NCBI GenBank assembly: GCA_903869185.1
Contig: CAIPYC010000062.1
Coordinates: 1 to 41,374 of the forward strand
Reading direction: 5' to 3'
DNA length: 41,374 nt
Source: an uncultured cyanobacterium
Lineage (GTDB): Bacteria > Cyanobacteriota > Cyanobacteriia > Cyanobacteriales > Microcystaceae
This document shows positions 8,545 through 16,966 of this stretch, in pieces; positions within the stretch are counted from its first letter, which is position 1, and every line of letters begins with the position of its first letter. The position numbers were made by a program, and so were the translations under genes. Below the pieces are notes generated by a model. It was not told where the DNA came from. It did no database searches and saw only the letters and a program-made list of their open reading frames with translations.

Positions 8545-9825
8545 TCAGGGATTTGGAGTTACATTGTCGACGATTTTTAATTTGCCGTTATCTTGAACCT
8601 GCCAAACATCGTAACTACCTACAACATCACCATAGGGATCAATGGCTAGATCGCCGCTGGCTCCTTGATATTTGATTTTTTTGCCCTCCTTGAGAAGCTT
8701 AAGCCCAAGGCAGGGATCACTGACCGGTTGACCGGCAGAATCGCCAGAGACTTCGCGAATATGAGATTTGAGAGCATCGCCGCTATTGTTCTTGCCAGAT
8801 TGAGCGGACAACATCAATAGCACTGTTGCATCCCAGGTTTGCGGAACATAGGCTGTAACTTCTTTGTGGGTCTTCTGCTTCCAGAGTTGGGTGAACTGCG
8901 CCAGTGCCTTACCGTGTGCTCCAGGCACTGTGCCAAATGAACCAGCAATGATTGATTTTTTATCGGGAGTCGTACCTAATTTTTTAGTAAACTCTTGTGA
9001 ATAGACCCCATCGGTCAAGAGAAAGGGAACGCCTTTAGATAGTCCCTGCTTATATGCTGCCTGCAGGAGTAAACTGCCAGTATCTTCATAGACAGCGGCC
9101 ATAACTGCATCGGGCTTTCCAGCAAGAGACGCAGCCGCTTCGCTATCCAAGGTGGCCGCTTTGGGATCATATCTAACTGGTTTGTTTTTGTTGATCACCG
9201 TTCCACCGAGTTTTTCAAAAGCCTTGACAAAAGCCTGTTCAAAACCTACGCCATAATCATTGTTGATGACCACGGTCGAGACCCTCTTAAAGCCCTTTTT
9301 GTGAGCCAGAAAGGCCAAGGCAGCCGCCTGGTAGGTATCAGGAGGAGCTGTGCGAGCCCAGTAGCCCTTGAGCTCACCCTTTTTAGCCCTTTGAGTAAAT
9401 ACTGGGCTGGTGCTACCTGGTGAGACCATCATCACTTTGTTGCGAACAGCAATATCCACAGCTGCACCCGATACACTACTGGCAAAAGATCCTATGACTC
9501 CATCAACATTGTTTATTTCAGTCAGTTTGGTCATGGCAGAAGCGCCGACAGACGGATCGGTGCCATCGTCTTCACTGAATATCGCAACTGGATGACCATT
9601 GACACCGCCACAGGCATTGACCTGATTAACAGCAAGCTTGGCTGCTACTGGTAAATTCTGGCCAATAGCAGAGAGATCGCCGGTTAATGGCAGTAACACC
9701 CCTAGTTTCAATCCCTCATTGCTCGATCCCGCCTGATTGGAAAGAACATCGGTTTTTTTTCCACAAGATGCCAGCAAAAGACCGCCCAGGGCTACGGTCA
9801 AAAATAAACAATGCTTATTGCGCAT
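8545..9825 (-). CDS. branched-chain/neutral amino-acid ABC transporter substrate-binding lipoprotein (NatB/LivK type)
   Basis: A 426-residue periplasmic receptor of the Leu/Ile/Val-binding type. The signal peptide ends in a lipobox LLLAS with Cys21 as the likely lipidated residue, followed by a Ser/Asn-rich linker. The mature part has the hallmark KLGVLLPLTGDLSAIGQ, the second half of lobe one with DGVIGSFASSVSG and VSPGSTSPVF, and the lobe two NDYGVGFEQAF motif. It resembles the NatB receptor of the cyanobacterial neutral amino-acid transporter. No permease or ATPase gene is beside it, so the rest of the transporter must be encoded elsewhere. It stands alone between a phosphatase gene and DUF4079. 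Confidence 0.85.
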   Translation of the reverse strand: MRNKHCLFLTVALGGLLLASCGKKTDVLSNQAGSSNEGLKLGVLLPLTGDLSAIGQNLPVAAKLAVNQVNACGGVNGHPVAIFSEDDGTDPSVGASAMTKLTEINNVDGVIGSFASSVSGAAVDIAVRNKVMMVSPGSTSPVFTQRAKKGELKGYWARTAPPDTYQAAALAFLAHKKGFKRVSTVVINNDYGVGFEQAFVKAFEKLGGTVINKNKPVRYDPKAATLDSEAAASLAGKPDAVMAAVYEDTGSLLLQAAYKQGLSKGVPFLLTDGVYSQEFTKKLGTTPDKKSIIAGSFGTVPGAHGKALAQFTQLWKQKTHKEVTAYVPQTWDATVLLMLSAQSGKNNSGDALKSHIREVSGDSAGQPVSDPCLGLKLLKEGKKIKYQGASGDLAIDPYGDVVGSYDVWQVQDNGKLKIVDNVTPNP

Positions 9826-9862
9826 GAGATCCTTTATAAAAAATTATTGAATTCATAGTTTT

Positions 9863-10345
9863 TCATTTTATCCTACCGCACTGTTGTAGGTACTCGAGTA
9901 ATCCCGCACAAGCATCCTGGAGAAGATCTACTACTTTTTCAAAACCGTCAGGACCTCCATAATAGGGATCTGGCACTTCTTGCAGGCTATGATATTTGGC
10001 AAATTCACAAAGCAATTTGACTTTTTCAGTATACTCACCACGAGGATCATATGCCAAAACATCCTCAAGATTGCTTCGATCCATCACCAGAATTAGATCA
10101 AAGTTGCGAAAATCCCAGGGAGTAAATTGCCTGGCCTTGCCATGATCAGAAAATCCACGTTTTTTCAAGGAAGCGGCCATCCGACGATCTGGCGGAGATC
10201 CCATATGGTAATTGGCTGTCCCGGCAGAATCACAAGAGATTGTATCGCAAAGTTCTCTTTGTTCAACCAAATGATTCATAATGTTTTCAGCACTTGGTGA
10301 ACGGCAGATGTTTCCCAAGCAAACGAACAAGAGTCTGTATTTCAT
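9863..10345 (-). CDS. low-molecular-weight protein tyrosine phosphatase
   Basis: A 160-residue cytoplasmic phosphatase. The catalytic loop CLGNICRS at residues 9-16 supplies the nucleophilic Cys9 and the phosphate-binding Arg15; the general acid aspartate is in VPDPYYGG near residue 128. Length and start (MKYRLLFVCLGN) are typical. Relatives in cyanobacteria act on tyrosine-phosphorylated proteins including polysaccharide export kinases; a target cannot be inferred here. It lies 37 nt upstream of the lipoprotein gene on the same strand and could share its transcript. Confidence 0.93.
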   Translation of the reverse strand: MKYRLLFVCLGNICRSPSAENIMNHLVEQRELCDTISCDSAGTANYHMGSPPDRRMAASLKKRGFSDHGKARQFTPWDFRNFDLILVMDRSNLEDVLAYDPRGEYTEKVKLLCEFAKYHSLQEVPDPYYGGPDGFEKVVDLLQDACAGLLEYLQQCGRIK

Positions 10346-10482
10346 AAAAAGATTAATTTATTCCTGCTCAAAAGATTGATTGTTGACATACTCCCCACCA
10401 TGAACAGCATTGATGATATTTTTTTATCGAAGAGGATATCATCAGCATAAGCCATTGAGCAGTATTCATAATTTTCTCGTTG
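10346..10482 (-). promoter_or_regulatory. spacer between mocA and the phosphatase gene
   Basis: 137 bp between the stop of mocA and the start of the phosphatase gene, AT-rich. It presumably holds the end of the aldehyde oxidoreductase operon and the phosphatase promoter. I see no clear stem-loop followed by a T-run on the minus strand. Confidence 0.25.
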
Positions 10483-11082
10483 TTACAACAATTCAGATCG
10501 CCATTTTTCATAATCCTGCGGGGTATCTAAATCTATTTCTCCCCTGGGAAAAGAAATACGAAAGACCGATTGTTCATATTTTTTAATGACCTGTTTCGCA
10601 CCTTCTATGCTCTTTAGATTCATTAAATCTGGAAAGACAAGACGCTTGAACAGAGCAGGAACTCCTACTGTATTAGCATATTCCGATGCAATGATCGGCT
10701 GATATGTTGTACTATACATCTCTAGCAATTGAGAAATTACCGCCAGAGAGAGAAAAGGTTGATCACAAAGGATAATGATGACGGCTTCAATGTTTGGCTC
10801 AATTTGAATTAAAGCTTGTATCCCTTTTTTAATAGAAGTTCCCATTCCCCGTTCCCAGTTCTCATTCTTGACAATATAAATAGGAGAGGAGACTATATTG
10901 GGGTAGATTTGTTCAAAGTACGCACCTAAAACAACAATCACTGGACGACAGTCAGACCTCAGCGCAATATTAATAGAATGGCACAGTAGATTGGTTTCTC
11001 GATAGGGAAGCAGTTGTTTCGGAATTCCCATGCGAGAAGAGGAACCTGCCGCCAAAATGATCGCAGCAATTGCTGAAGACAT
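10483..11082 (-). CDS. mocA: molybdenum cofactor cytidylyltransferase (MocA family)
   Basis: NTP-transferase of 199 residues that converts molybdenum-molybdopterin to the cytosine dinucleotide form (MCD) used by xanthine oxidase family enzymes. The signature LAAGSSSRMGIPKQLLPY is at residues 10-27 and CDQPFLS supplies the metal-binding aspartate. The genomic position, last in an operon with an MCD-type aldehyde oxidoreductase and an XdhC chaperone, favours MocA over the GTP-specific MobA; a MobA is encoded separately at 17.8 kb. Its ATG overlaps the xdhC stop (TAATG), so translation is coupled. Confidence 0.85.
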   Translation of the reverse strand: MSSAIAAIILAAGSSSRMGIPKQLLPYRETNLLCHSINIALRSDCRPVIVVLGAYFEQIYPNIVSSPIYIVKNENWERGMGTSIKKGIQALIQIEPNIEAVIIILCDQPFLSLAVISQLLEMYSTTYQPIIASEYANTVGVPALFKRLVFPDLMNLKSIEGAKQVIKKYEQSVFRISFPRGEIDLDTPQDYEKWRSELL

Positions 11083-12200
11083 TACTCAGTCTCTATTGTG
11101 TGTTTTGATGTTACTTTCTTTGAACGCTCTTTTAAAAAACCACCCGAGCGTTGGGATATAACAGCTTGTATTTCAGCAATAATAGCTAGGGCGATCTCCA
11201 CCGGTGTGGTTGCTCCAATGTCTAAACCAATGGGAGAAAATAGAGTCACTTGAGAGAGGATTTCTTGTTTATGTAAATCCTGTAATAGTCTCTCAGAACG
11301 TTCTTGAGAACCCAGTAAACCTAAATAACGAAGAGATAAAGGGCATAACCACCTAAGAATCGCTAGATCATCAAGATAATTGTGAGTCATAATAACCACA
11401 ACGCTTTGCTCTTGGATTTTAACATCTTGTTGAAGCCGATCTCGACCTGTAAGAATGACACGATGAGCATTGCTAAAACGATGGTAACTGGCCTCATTAG
11501 CCCGACAATCGACCAGAATTACTTCCCAACCTAATAGTTGAGCGAATTGCACTAATGGTAAGGCATCGTTTCCAGCCCCAAAAATGATTAAAGATAAGGG
11601 AGGGGGTATTACCTCAATAAACACATCGAAAAAACCTGATGGCAGAATATAACGGCGCGTTATGGATTTTTCCTTTGATAATATCTTTTGAGCCTCGGAA
11701 ATAATTAAAGATATTATTTCTGGTTCATCAATGTCGCTAATTTCAAGCTCAAGCGATCGCAAGATTAAATGATCGCCCAATTTGGCATTAACCAAACCTT
11801 CAACCTTGATTACTGTTACTAGGATAGTTGGCTGTTTATGGGCAAGAAAATTGAGGGGAAAATATTCACGTTCAGGCTCTAAAGACTCGATCAAAATTTC
11901 TACAATTCCCTGACAACCGATTCCAAATCCCCAAAGTAGGTCTTCATCGGTTGTCGTATCATAGGTCACAATACGAGGCTGACCAGACTTCATCACATGT
12001 TTGGCATGTTCGCTGACATCATTTTCCAAACATCCCCCGCTCACCATGCCCACGGTTAGACCCTCAGACGTAATCAACATCCGTGCCCCTGGTTTACGAT
12101 AGGCTGATCCCTTAACGTCGATCACCGTGGCCAGTACGGCCTTTTGCTGATCACGTTTGATCTGTTCGAGAATCTTCAGGATATCTCGCAGTTCTTTCAT
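11082..12200 (-). CDS. xdhC: XdhC/CoxI family chaperone (PaoD-like)
   Basis: A 372-residue protein that in this family binds the molybdenum cofactor, protects it during sulfuration and inserts it into xanthine dehydrogenase type apoenzymes. The N-terminal domain shows GSAYRKPGARMLI and the conserved VSGGCLENDV with its invariant cysteine; the C-terminal Rossmann domain begins at IIFGAGNDALPLV (about residues 205-217) and ends with GLDIGATTPVEIALAIIAEI. In the E. coli paoABCD operon the corresponding gene follows the molybdenum subunit, as it does here with an 8-nt gap. The tail after about residue 350 is basic and variable. One HIP1 palindrome (GCGATCGC, about 11754-11761) lies inside it. Confidence 0.88.
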   Translation of the reverse strand: MKELRDILKILEQIKRDQQKAVLATVIDVKGSAYRKPGARMLITSEGLTVGMVSGGCLENDVSEHAKHVMKSGQPRIVTYDTTTDEDLLWGFGIGCQGIVEILIESLEPEREYFPLNFLAHKQPTILVTVIKVEGLVNAKLGDHLILRSLELEISDIDEPEIISLIISEAQKILSKEKSITRRYILPSGFFDVFIEVIPPPLSLIIFGAGNDALPLVQFAQLLGWEVILVDCRANEASYHRFSNAHRVILTGRDRLQQDVKIQEQSVVVIMTHNYLDDLAILRWLCPLSLRYLGLLGSQERSERLLQDLHKQEILSQVTLFSPIGLDIGATTPVEIALAIIAEIQAVISQRSGGFLKERSKKVTSKHTIETE

Positions 12201-12208
12201 GCATTCAG

Positions 12209-14344
12209 CTAAGTCATAAACTCAGCAGGTGTAATTGGAAGATTCCGAAACCTTTTACCTGTCGCATGGTAAATGGCATTTGCAATCGCCGGAGCAACCC
12301 CTGTAATGCCAATTTCACCGAGTCCCCTCGCCCCTAAAGGATTAAAATTCAAGTCTGGTTCCCCCACAAAGATAACTTCAATTCGGGGGATATCAGCATG
12401 AGCAGGGTAATGATAGGTCGCCAGATCGTAGACTACCGGGTAGCCATTATTGGGATCGAGGCAACTTTCCTCCATCAAGGCTTGACCTATGCCCATAATC
12501 ACCGACCCTCGAACCTGACTCGCTGCGGTTTTGGCGTTAATCACCTGTCCAATATCCATCACCGCTAACCAGCGGCTGATCCGAACCCGCCCTAACTCTT
12601 CATCTACACAGACTTCACAAAAGTGTGCTCCCCAAGATTGGAAAGCCCATTCTTTGGCTTTTGCTCCAGGGGCACTAGAGGCGGTTGCTTCAAAAGCTGC
12701 TTGTCCTGACTGACGAAGAGCCGTAAAAGCCTCATTAGCCGTTGTCACCCCGGCCACTTTTAGTACCTCTTGACAAGCAAGCTGAACGGCAGGAGTTAAA
12801 GAGGCCGTCATTTGAGATCCACCTGCCCGCCATCCATCGGGTAGCAAGGAATCTCCCATTTCGACCCGCACTTGCTCTACGGAAATCCCTAATGCTTCGG
12901 CTGCGATCACCGCTAAAACCGTATAGGATCCCGTTCCCATATCATTGCCTGATGTTAGAACATGGGCGGTTCCATCTGCCAAGAGACGGACTTTTGCTGA
13001 ACTTTTACCCCGTGAACCGGGATATGTGGATCCCGCCATACCCCAACCGATCAGCTTATCCCCTTGTCTCTGCGATCGTGGTTGGGCGGCACGATTTGAC
13101 CAACCGAAACGTTTAGCACCCACATCTAAACAATCAGCAAAATGTTTAGCAGAAAAGGGTAATCCTTTGCGCTGGTGTTTTTTTGTCTCGTTTTTCAAAC
13201 GCAATACGACCGGATCGATCTGCAACGCCCAGGCCAGCTCATCCATCGCGGATTCTAAGGCCCAAAGCCCTGGATTTTCTCCAGGCGCACGCATAAAGCC
13301 TGGCGTACCGATATTCAGTGTCGCTAATTGCTGATTCAAACTTAGATTGGGTGTTGCATACATAGCGGACGTAACAGCGGTGCACAGCTCGGTAAAGACA
13401 TCTACCACGGATGTGCAAGACTTAGCCTCATGTTCAACACTCTGCAACATCCCCTCTTTATTTGCTACTAAGCGAATCATCTGCTCGGTTTGGGAACGAT
13501 GTCCTGTATTGGCTGTCATCTGACGGCGACTCACAACTACCTTCAAGGGTTGTCCCAGTTGACGAGCGACTGCTATACACAAAATCGAATGAGGCCAAGG
13601 AAAGGCCTTGGAACCAAATCCCCCTCCTAAGTAGGGAGAGATTATATGTACTTTCTCCGTCGCCAGTCCAAAAAGCTGAGCATAGGTACGCTGAAAACCT
13701 GTAACCCACTGAGTCGGTTCATAAACAGTCACAGATTCCTCATTATGCCATTGAGCAATAATCGCATGGGGTTCCATCGGAGCATTGAGTTGAGTAGAAG
13801 TGCGATATGTCGCTTGGAGCTTTGTGTCTGTTATCTCTGCATTGGCAAGATCCCATTGACCGGTCTGAAATTTTATCTCTTGACCAACCATGGAAAGCCA
13901 GCTACCAAGGATGGCTTCTTGGTAATTAGCTCTTTGATCATCAACCAGAGGCGTCTCCCTCAGGTACTCAATCTCAATCAAATGGGCTGCCTCACGGGCG
14001 AGTTCAAAAGTATCTGCAATCACTAAGCCAATAATTTGACCCGCGTAGTAAATAATGTCATCAGACAGTGGCAAACGGGCTTCATAGATTTTCGAACTAA
14101 CATAATCGTTAGCCGGCTTAAATATTTTAGGTGAGTTTTGGGATGTGAAAATTGCCTTAACACCCGTTATTTTTTGGGCCTTGCGACTGTCGATCGCCTG
14201 GATTTTTCCCTTGGCGATGGTAGATGTAATCAGATAGCCGTGAAGGAGTCCAGGAATGATATGTTCAGCGGCATAGGTGGCAGATCCTGTAACTTTAGCC
14301 CGTCCGTCTTTACGACTAACTGATGTACCAATGACTTGATTCAT
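12209..14344 (-). CDS. paoC: aldehyde oxidoreductase molybdenum-binding subunit (PaoC/YagR type)
   Basis: Large subunit (711 residues) of a xanthine oxidase family enzyme that oxidises aldehydes to acids at a molybdenum centre. The N-terminal RKDGRAKVTGSATYAAEH and LHGYLITSTIAKGKI match the YagR/PaoC branch rather than purine-oxidising XdhB. The cofactor-binding GGGFGSK is at about residues 238-246, and the catalytic glutamate sits in ARGLGEIGITG at about residues 670-678. I choose ATG 14344 because it overlaps the FAD-subunit stop (ATGA); an upstream in-frame start at 14395 would add 17 unrelated residues. All key motifs are intact, in contrast to the broken FAD-subunit gene just upstream. 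Confidence 0.9.
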   Translation of the reverse strand: MNQVIGTSVSRKDGRAKVTGSATYAAEHIIPGLLHGYLITSTIAKGKIQAIDSRKAQKITGVKAIFTSQNSPKIFKPANDYVSSKIYEARLPLSDDIIYYAGQIIGLVIADTFELAREAAHLIEIEYLRETPLVDDQRANYQEAILGSWLSMVGQEIKFQTGQWDLANAEITDTKLQATYRTSTQLNAPMEPHAIIAQWHNEESVTVYEPTQWVTGFQRTYAQLFGLATEKVHIISPYLGGGFGSKAFPWPHSILCIAVARQLGQPLKVVVSRRQMTANTGHRSQTEQMIRLVANKEGMLQSVEHEAKSCTSVVDVFTELCTAVTSAMYATPNLSLNQQLATLNIGTPGFMRAPGENPGLWALESAMDELAWALQIDPVVLRLKNETKKHQRKGLPFSAKHFADCLDVGAKRFGWSNRAAQPRSQRQGDKLIGWGMAGSTYPGSRGKSSAKVRLLADGTAHVLTSGNDMGTGSYTVLAVIAAEALGISVEQVRVEMGDSLLPDGWRAGGSQMTASLTPAVQLACQEVLKVAGVTTANEAFTALRQSGQAAFEATASSAPGAKAKEWAFQSWGAHFCEVCVDEELGRVRISRWLAVMDIGQVINAKTAASQVRGSVIMGIGQALMEESCLDPNNGYPVVYDLATYHYPAHADIPRIEVIFVGEPDLNFNPLGARGLGEIGITGVAPAIANAIYHATGKRFRNLPITPAEFMT

Positions 14345-15335
14345 ACAATTCCTCCTCCCTGAGCAGAAATAATTAAGGCACGTTGAATGGCCCATTTCGC
14401 CATTTTGACTTTAAAACCATTATGGACTAAGGGTTTGGCTTCTTGTAAGGCAATTTCGGCGGCTTGTCGAAACACTTCAGGCTGGACAGGTTTACCAATT
14501 AAAAAGGCTTCTGCAGTGACTGCTCGCCAGGGTTTAGAAGCTACTCCTCCCAAGGCTAAACGAACTTCTTTAATGACACCATCGGAAACATCGATCACCG
14601 AGGCTACGGAAATCAGTGCAAAAGCGTAGGAAGCGCGATCGCGCAATTTCAGATAAACCCCTGACTGTGCAAAGGGTAAAGGAGATAAAACCACCCCTGT
14701 AATCAGTTCTCCCACCTCTAGAGTTGTATCTCGCTCAGGATTATTTCCTGGAAGACGATGAAAATCCTGAAAAGGAATCTGTCGTTTACCCTTGGCTCCT
14801 TGTACCTCTATGACGGCATCAATGACAGCTAGGGCAACACACATATCGGAAGGATGCACAGCAATACAGCTATCGTTGGCTCCGAAAATAGCGTGCATTC
14901 GATTAATGCCTGTTAAGGCTGCACAACCGGTTCCTGGCTCCCGTTTATTACAAAGAAAAGCTCTATCGTAATAGTAAGGGCAGCGAGTCCTTTGCAAGAG
15001 ATTTCCGCCTACGGTGGCAATATTGCGAATCTGTTGAGAAGCTCCCGATAGGATTGCCCGCGCCAGAAAAGGATAGTTGCGTCGAACTTCGGGATGATCG
15101 GCAACAGCTGTATTGGTAGCTAAGGATCCCAAGCGCAGATTCCCCTCGCTGGTTTTTTCAATTCGTTGTCCCTCCAAACGGGAAATGTCCACCAAATGCG
15201 TGGGTTCATCTAGGAACACTTTCATCCGATCTACACAAGATTGGTTCCGCCGGCAATGTACATACTACCAGAGGTATTTGCCTGCTCAATGGCCTCTTTG
15301 ATAGAGGTGGCGTGGCTATAGGAGAAATTTTTCAT
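14341..15335 (-). pseudogene. paoB: aldehyde oxidoreductase FAD/4Fe-4S subunit (PaoB/YagS type), frameshifted
   Basis: Medium subunit that would pass electrons from the Fe-S subunit to FAD. The gene starts at ATG 15335, overlapping the paoA stop (ATGA), and reads 34 residues beginning MKNFSYSHAT through the FAD-binding motif YIAGGTNL, then hits TAG at 15233-15231. The rest continues in another frame from 15225 (MKVFLDEPTHLVDI...). Removing one copy of the dinucleotide repeat ACAC at 15233-15236 gives AGGTNLVDRMKVFLDEPTHL, which lines up with PaoB; the repaired length is 330 residues. The downstream part keeps GASQQIRNIATVGGNLLQRTRC, the cysteine pattern of the PaoB-specific 4Fe-4S cluster (LCNKREPGTGC) and RDRASYAFALISVA. 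An internal start at 15225 would lack the FAD pyrophosphate-binding loop. Pseudogene or sequencing error. Confidence 0.88.
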
Positions 15336-15931
15336 GCCATTTTTTCCTGAACTAATATTGTCGCCGCTGGGGATGGGGGGTGAATTCCTGCGGCTTGTTG
15401 GACTGCAGCAACAATTCCGTTATAAGCACCACAGCGACAGAGATTACCACTTAGACGCTCTTGGATTTCTCCTTCTGAAAGTTCGGTGAGTTGGGGTGGG
15501 CGCTCGAGATCTTGTGTCACGGCACTGGCGCAACCCTGGCTCACTTCACTAAGTAGAGCCACTGAAGCACAAATTTGACCAGGAGTACAATAACCACACT
15601 GAAAGCCGTCATTATCGATAAATGCAGCTTGTACACAATGCAGCTGATCGCCTTGAGCGAGTCCTTCGATGGTGACAATCTGTTTTCCTTCCTGCATGAT
15701 GGCTAGAGATAGACAGGAATAAACTCGCTGACCCTCAATCAGTACAGTACAGGCTCCGCACTGGCCATGATCGCAACCTTTTTTAGTACCCACCAACCCA
15801 ATCAGCTCACGTAAAGCGTCTAGAAGGGTAACACGGGGCTCAATGGATAAAGATTGGACGTTACCATTGATATTCAGTCTGATGTTAATTTCTCCTGACT
15901 GAGACCGATTGAGGTTTTGTGTATTTTGCAT
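15332..15931 (-). CDS. paoA: aldehyde oxidoreductase 2Fe-2S subunit (PaoA/YagT type)
   Basis: Small subunit of 199 residues carrying two [2Fe-2S] clusters. The plant-ferredoxin-like N-terminal domain has CDHGQCGACTV with a further cysteine in YSCLSLA; the C-terminal helical domain has FQCGYCTPGQI and GNLCRCGAY. The E. coli PaoA has a Tat signal and the enzyme is periplasmic; here the N terminus (MQNTQNLNRSQSGE) has no twin-arginine or hydrophobic segment, so this enzyme is probably cytoplasmic. First gene of the paoABC-xdhC-mocA operon; the ATG at 15931 has no strong Shine-Dalgarno sequence. Confidence 0.9.
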   Translation of the reverse strand: MQNTQNLNRSQSGEINIRLNINGNVQSLSIEPRVTLLDALRELIGLVGTKKGCDHGQCGACTVLIEGQRVYSCLSLAIMQEGKQIVTIEGLAQGDQLHCVQAAFIDNDGFQCGYCTPGQICASVALLSEVSQGCASAVTQDLERPPQLTELSEGEIQERLSGNLCRCGAYNGIVAAVQQAAGIHPPSPAATILVQEKMA

Positions 15932-15990
15932 TATTAATTATGGATGAAAAAAGAGAGACAAAAACCAAATTGCAGTAAACCGAATTGACG
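15932..15990 (-). promoter_or_regulatory. short leader before paoA
   Basis: 59 bp between the stop of the upstream decayed methylase frame and the paoA start. It must hold part of the operon promoter or the operon is read from further upstream. It is AT-rich; I see no recognisable regulator site. Confidence 0.25.
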
Positions 15991-16254
15991 TTAAAATAAG
16001 CTAAATTGTTCTCTCTTGTCTTTAAACTTACTACTCAATCGGATCATCTCAGTCCAAGAGATCACTAGTATATCCGAGCTTACCATTGAATTGATGCTGA
16101 ATTTTTTCGACTTGGATAGGGCTTTTGTACCAAAACCCATGCTGGACTGGGCTAAATCCGCCAGGGCTATGTTGCCTTGTTGCAATAGCCGCAGCGCGGA
16201 GGGCAATTGTGTTTTTAGTTCATTTAAAATTGTCTTCTGGTGGATTTGGGCGCA
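15991..16254 (-). pseudogene. remnant of a DUF1156-type DNA methylase C terminus
   Basis: Minus-strand frame open for 87 codons with no convincing start, directly after a TGA at 16257-16255. The first half, LNELKTQLPSALRLLQQGNI followed by ALADLAQSS, resembles a conserved segment in the C-terminal half of DUF1156 (Zn-ribbon adenine-specific) DNA methylases, where LQQGNIAPVDLAQ is typical. It then jumps to KALSKSKKFSINSMVSSDIL, which resembles the family's near-C-terminal LSKAKNTSVxGLVEAGIL segment. The stretch between these two blocks in intact proteins is missing, so an internal deletion is likely. The match rests on recalled family sequence, not on a search. DUF1156 methylases occur in anti-phage and restriction-like clusters; no partner genes survive here. 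Confidence 0.5.
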
Positions 16255-16966
16255 TCAAAAGCTCTGGGACGGCAGACCAGGACGATGGATTTTTTCTTTG
16301 CGTTTAACCGAAACTATCATATTTAATTTTGCTTTACGGCGTTTGAGTTGTCTTAATCCAAGAAAAATAGGAACTCCTAGTGCAGCACCTTCGAGTGGGT
16401 TAAAATCAAAAGGAATATCCGTAGAAGAACCTCTATCCCCAACTGTAATAGGAGCGCCTGAGGTGCTATTGTAATATCATTCAGTAAGTTACAGATCCTA
16501 ATTCTGCCGCCGAGGTAGACCAGTGAGCCCACCCAGAATACTTGTTAGCCCCATCTGTGTCGACGAAGCCGAAGTACCCAGAATTATTTTGAAGCCCTCC
16601 ATGGTTAGAACTTAATTGGAGCGAAGTCAGCCCCCCAGTCAATCCCCAACCAGGCACGATAGCCCCATTATTCAAAATTTCAAACGAAGCATTGTAGCTC
16701 CCAATTAGGTTCCGCACCAACGCTTTCCCTGTATTAGTACCAGCATTGCCCGTGAGTAAGATTGCAGATAGGAGAGCTTGGTGTCCAGTTGCCCCGTCCA
16801 AAGTCCAATGCGCCCCATTGAACGGACCTGATGTGACCTGAGTTACATTACTACCACCTTGGACAATATTAGCGTGATTAGCGTGCGCGTTTTTCCCTAA
16901 TTCGGTAACACCGAGGATCGCCAGAGAGGCCGAGGTTGCTGTTCTGGTCCATTTGGAAGAAGTCAT
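16255..16966 (-). pseudogene. PEP-CTERM-like surface protein gene, disrupted before the sorting signal
   Basis: From ATG 16966 (AAAGGG about ten bases upstream) a 161-residue frame encodes a weak signal peptide ending NAHA, then a Gly/Asn/Thr-rich exported domain with GYFGFVDTDGANKYSGWAHW near its end, and stops at TGA 16483-16481. From 16476 another frame stays open for 73 codons: YYNSTSGAPITVGD, then DIPFDFNPLEG, a hydrophobic stretch GAALGVPIFLGL and basic RQLKRRKAK. That is the tripartite architecture of cyanobacterial PEP-CTERM-like anchors. A single indel cannot join the frames because both have stops between 16483 and 16477; a 2-nt loss plus a TGG-to-TGA change would explain it. So the protein has lost its anchor. 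Confidence 0.7.

Noticed and set aside
12531-14323. Several plus-strand ORFs (60-130 codons) inside the paoC region
   Set aside because: All are antisense to the well-supported molybdenum subunit; none has a domain or a ribosome binding site.
16016-16474. Plus-strand ORF of 152 codons
   Set aside because: Its opposite strand encodes the DUF1156-like remnant and the PEP-CTERM-like anchor, which match known families; the plus-strand product has no such match.
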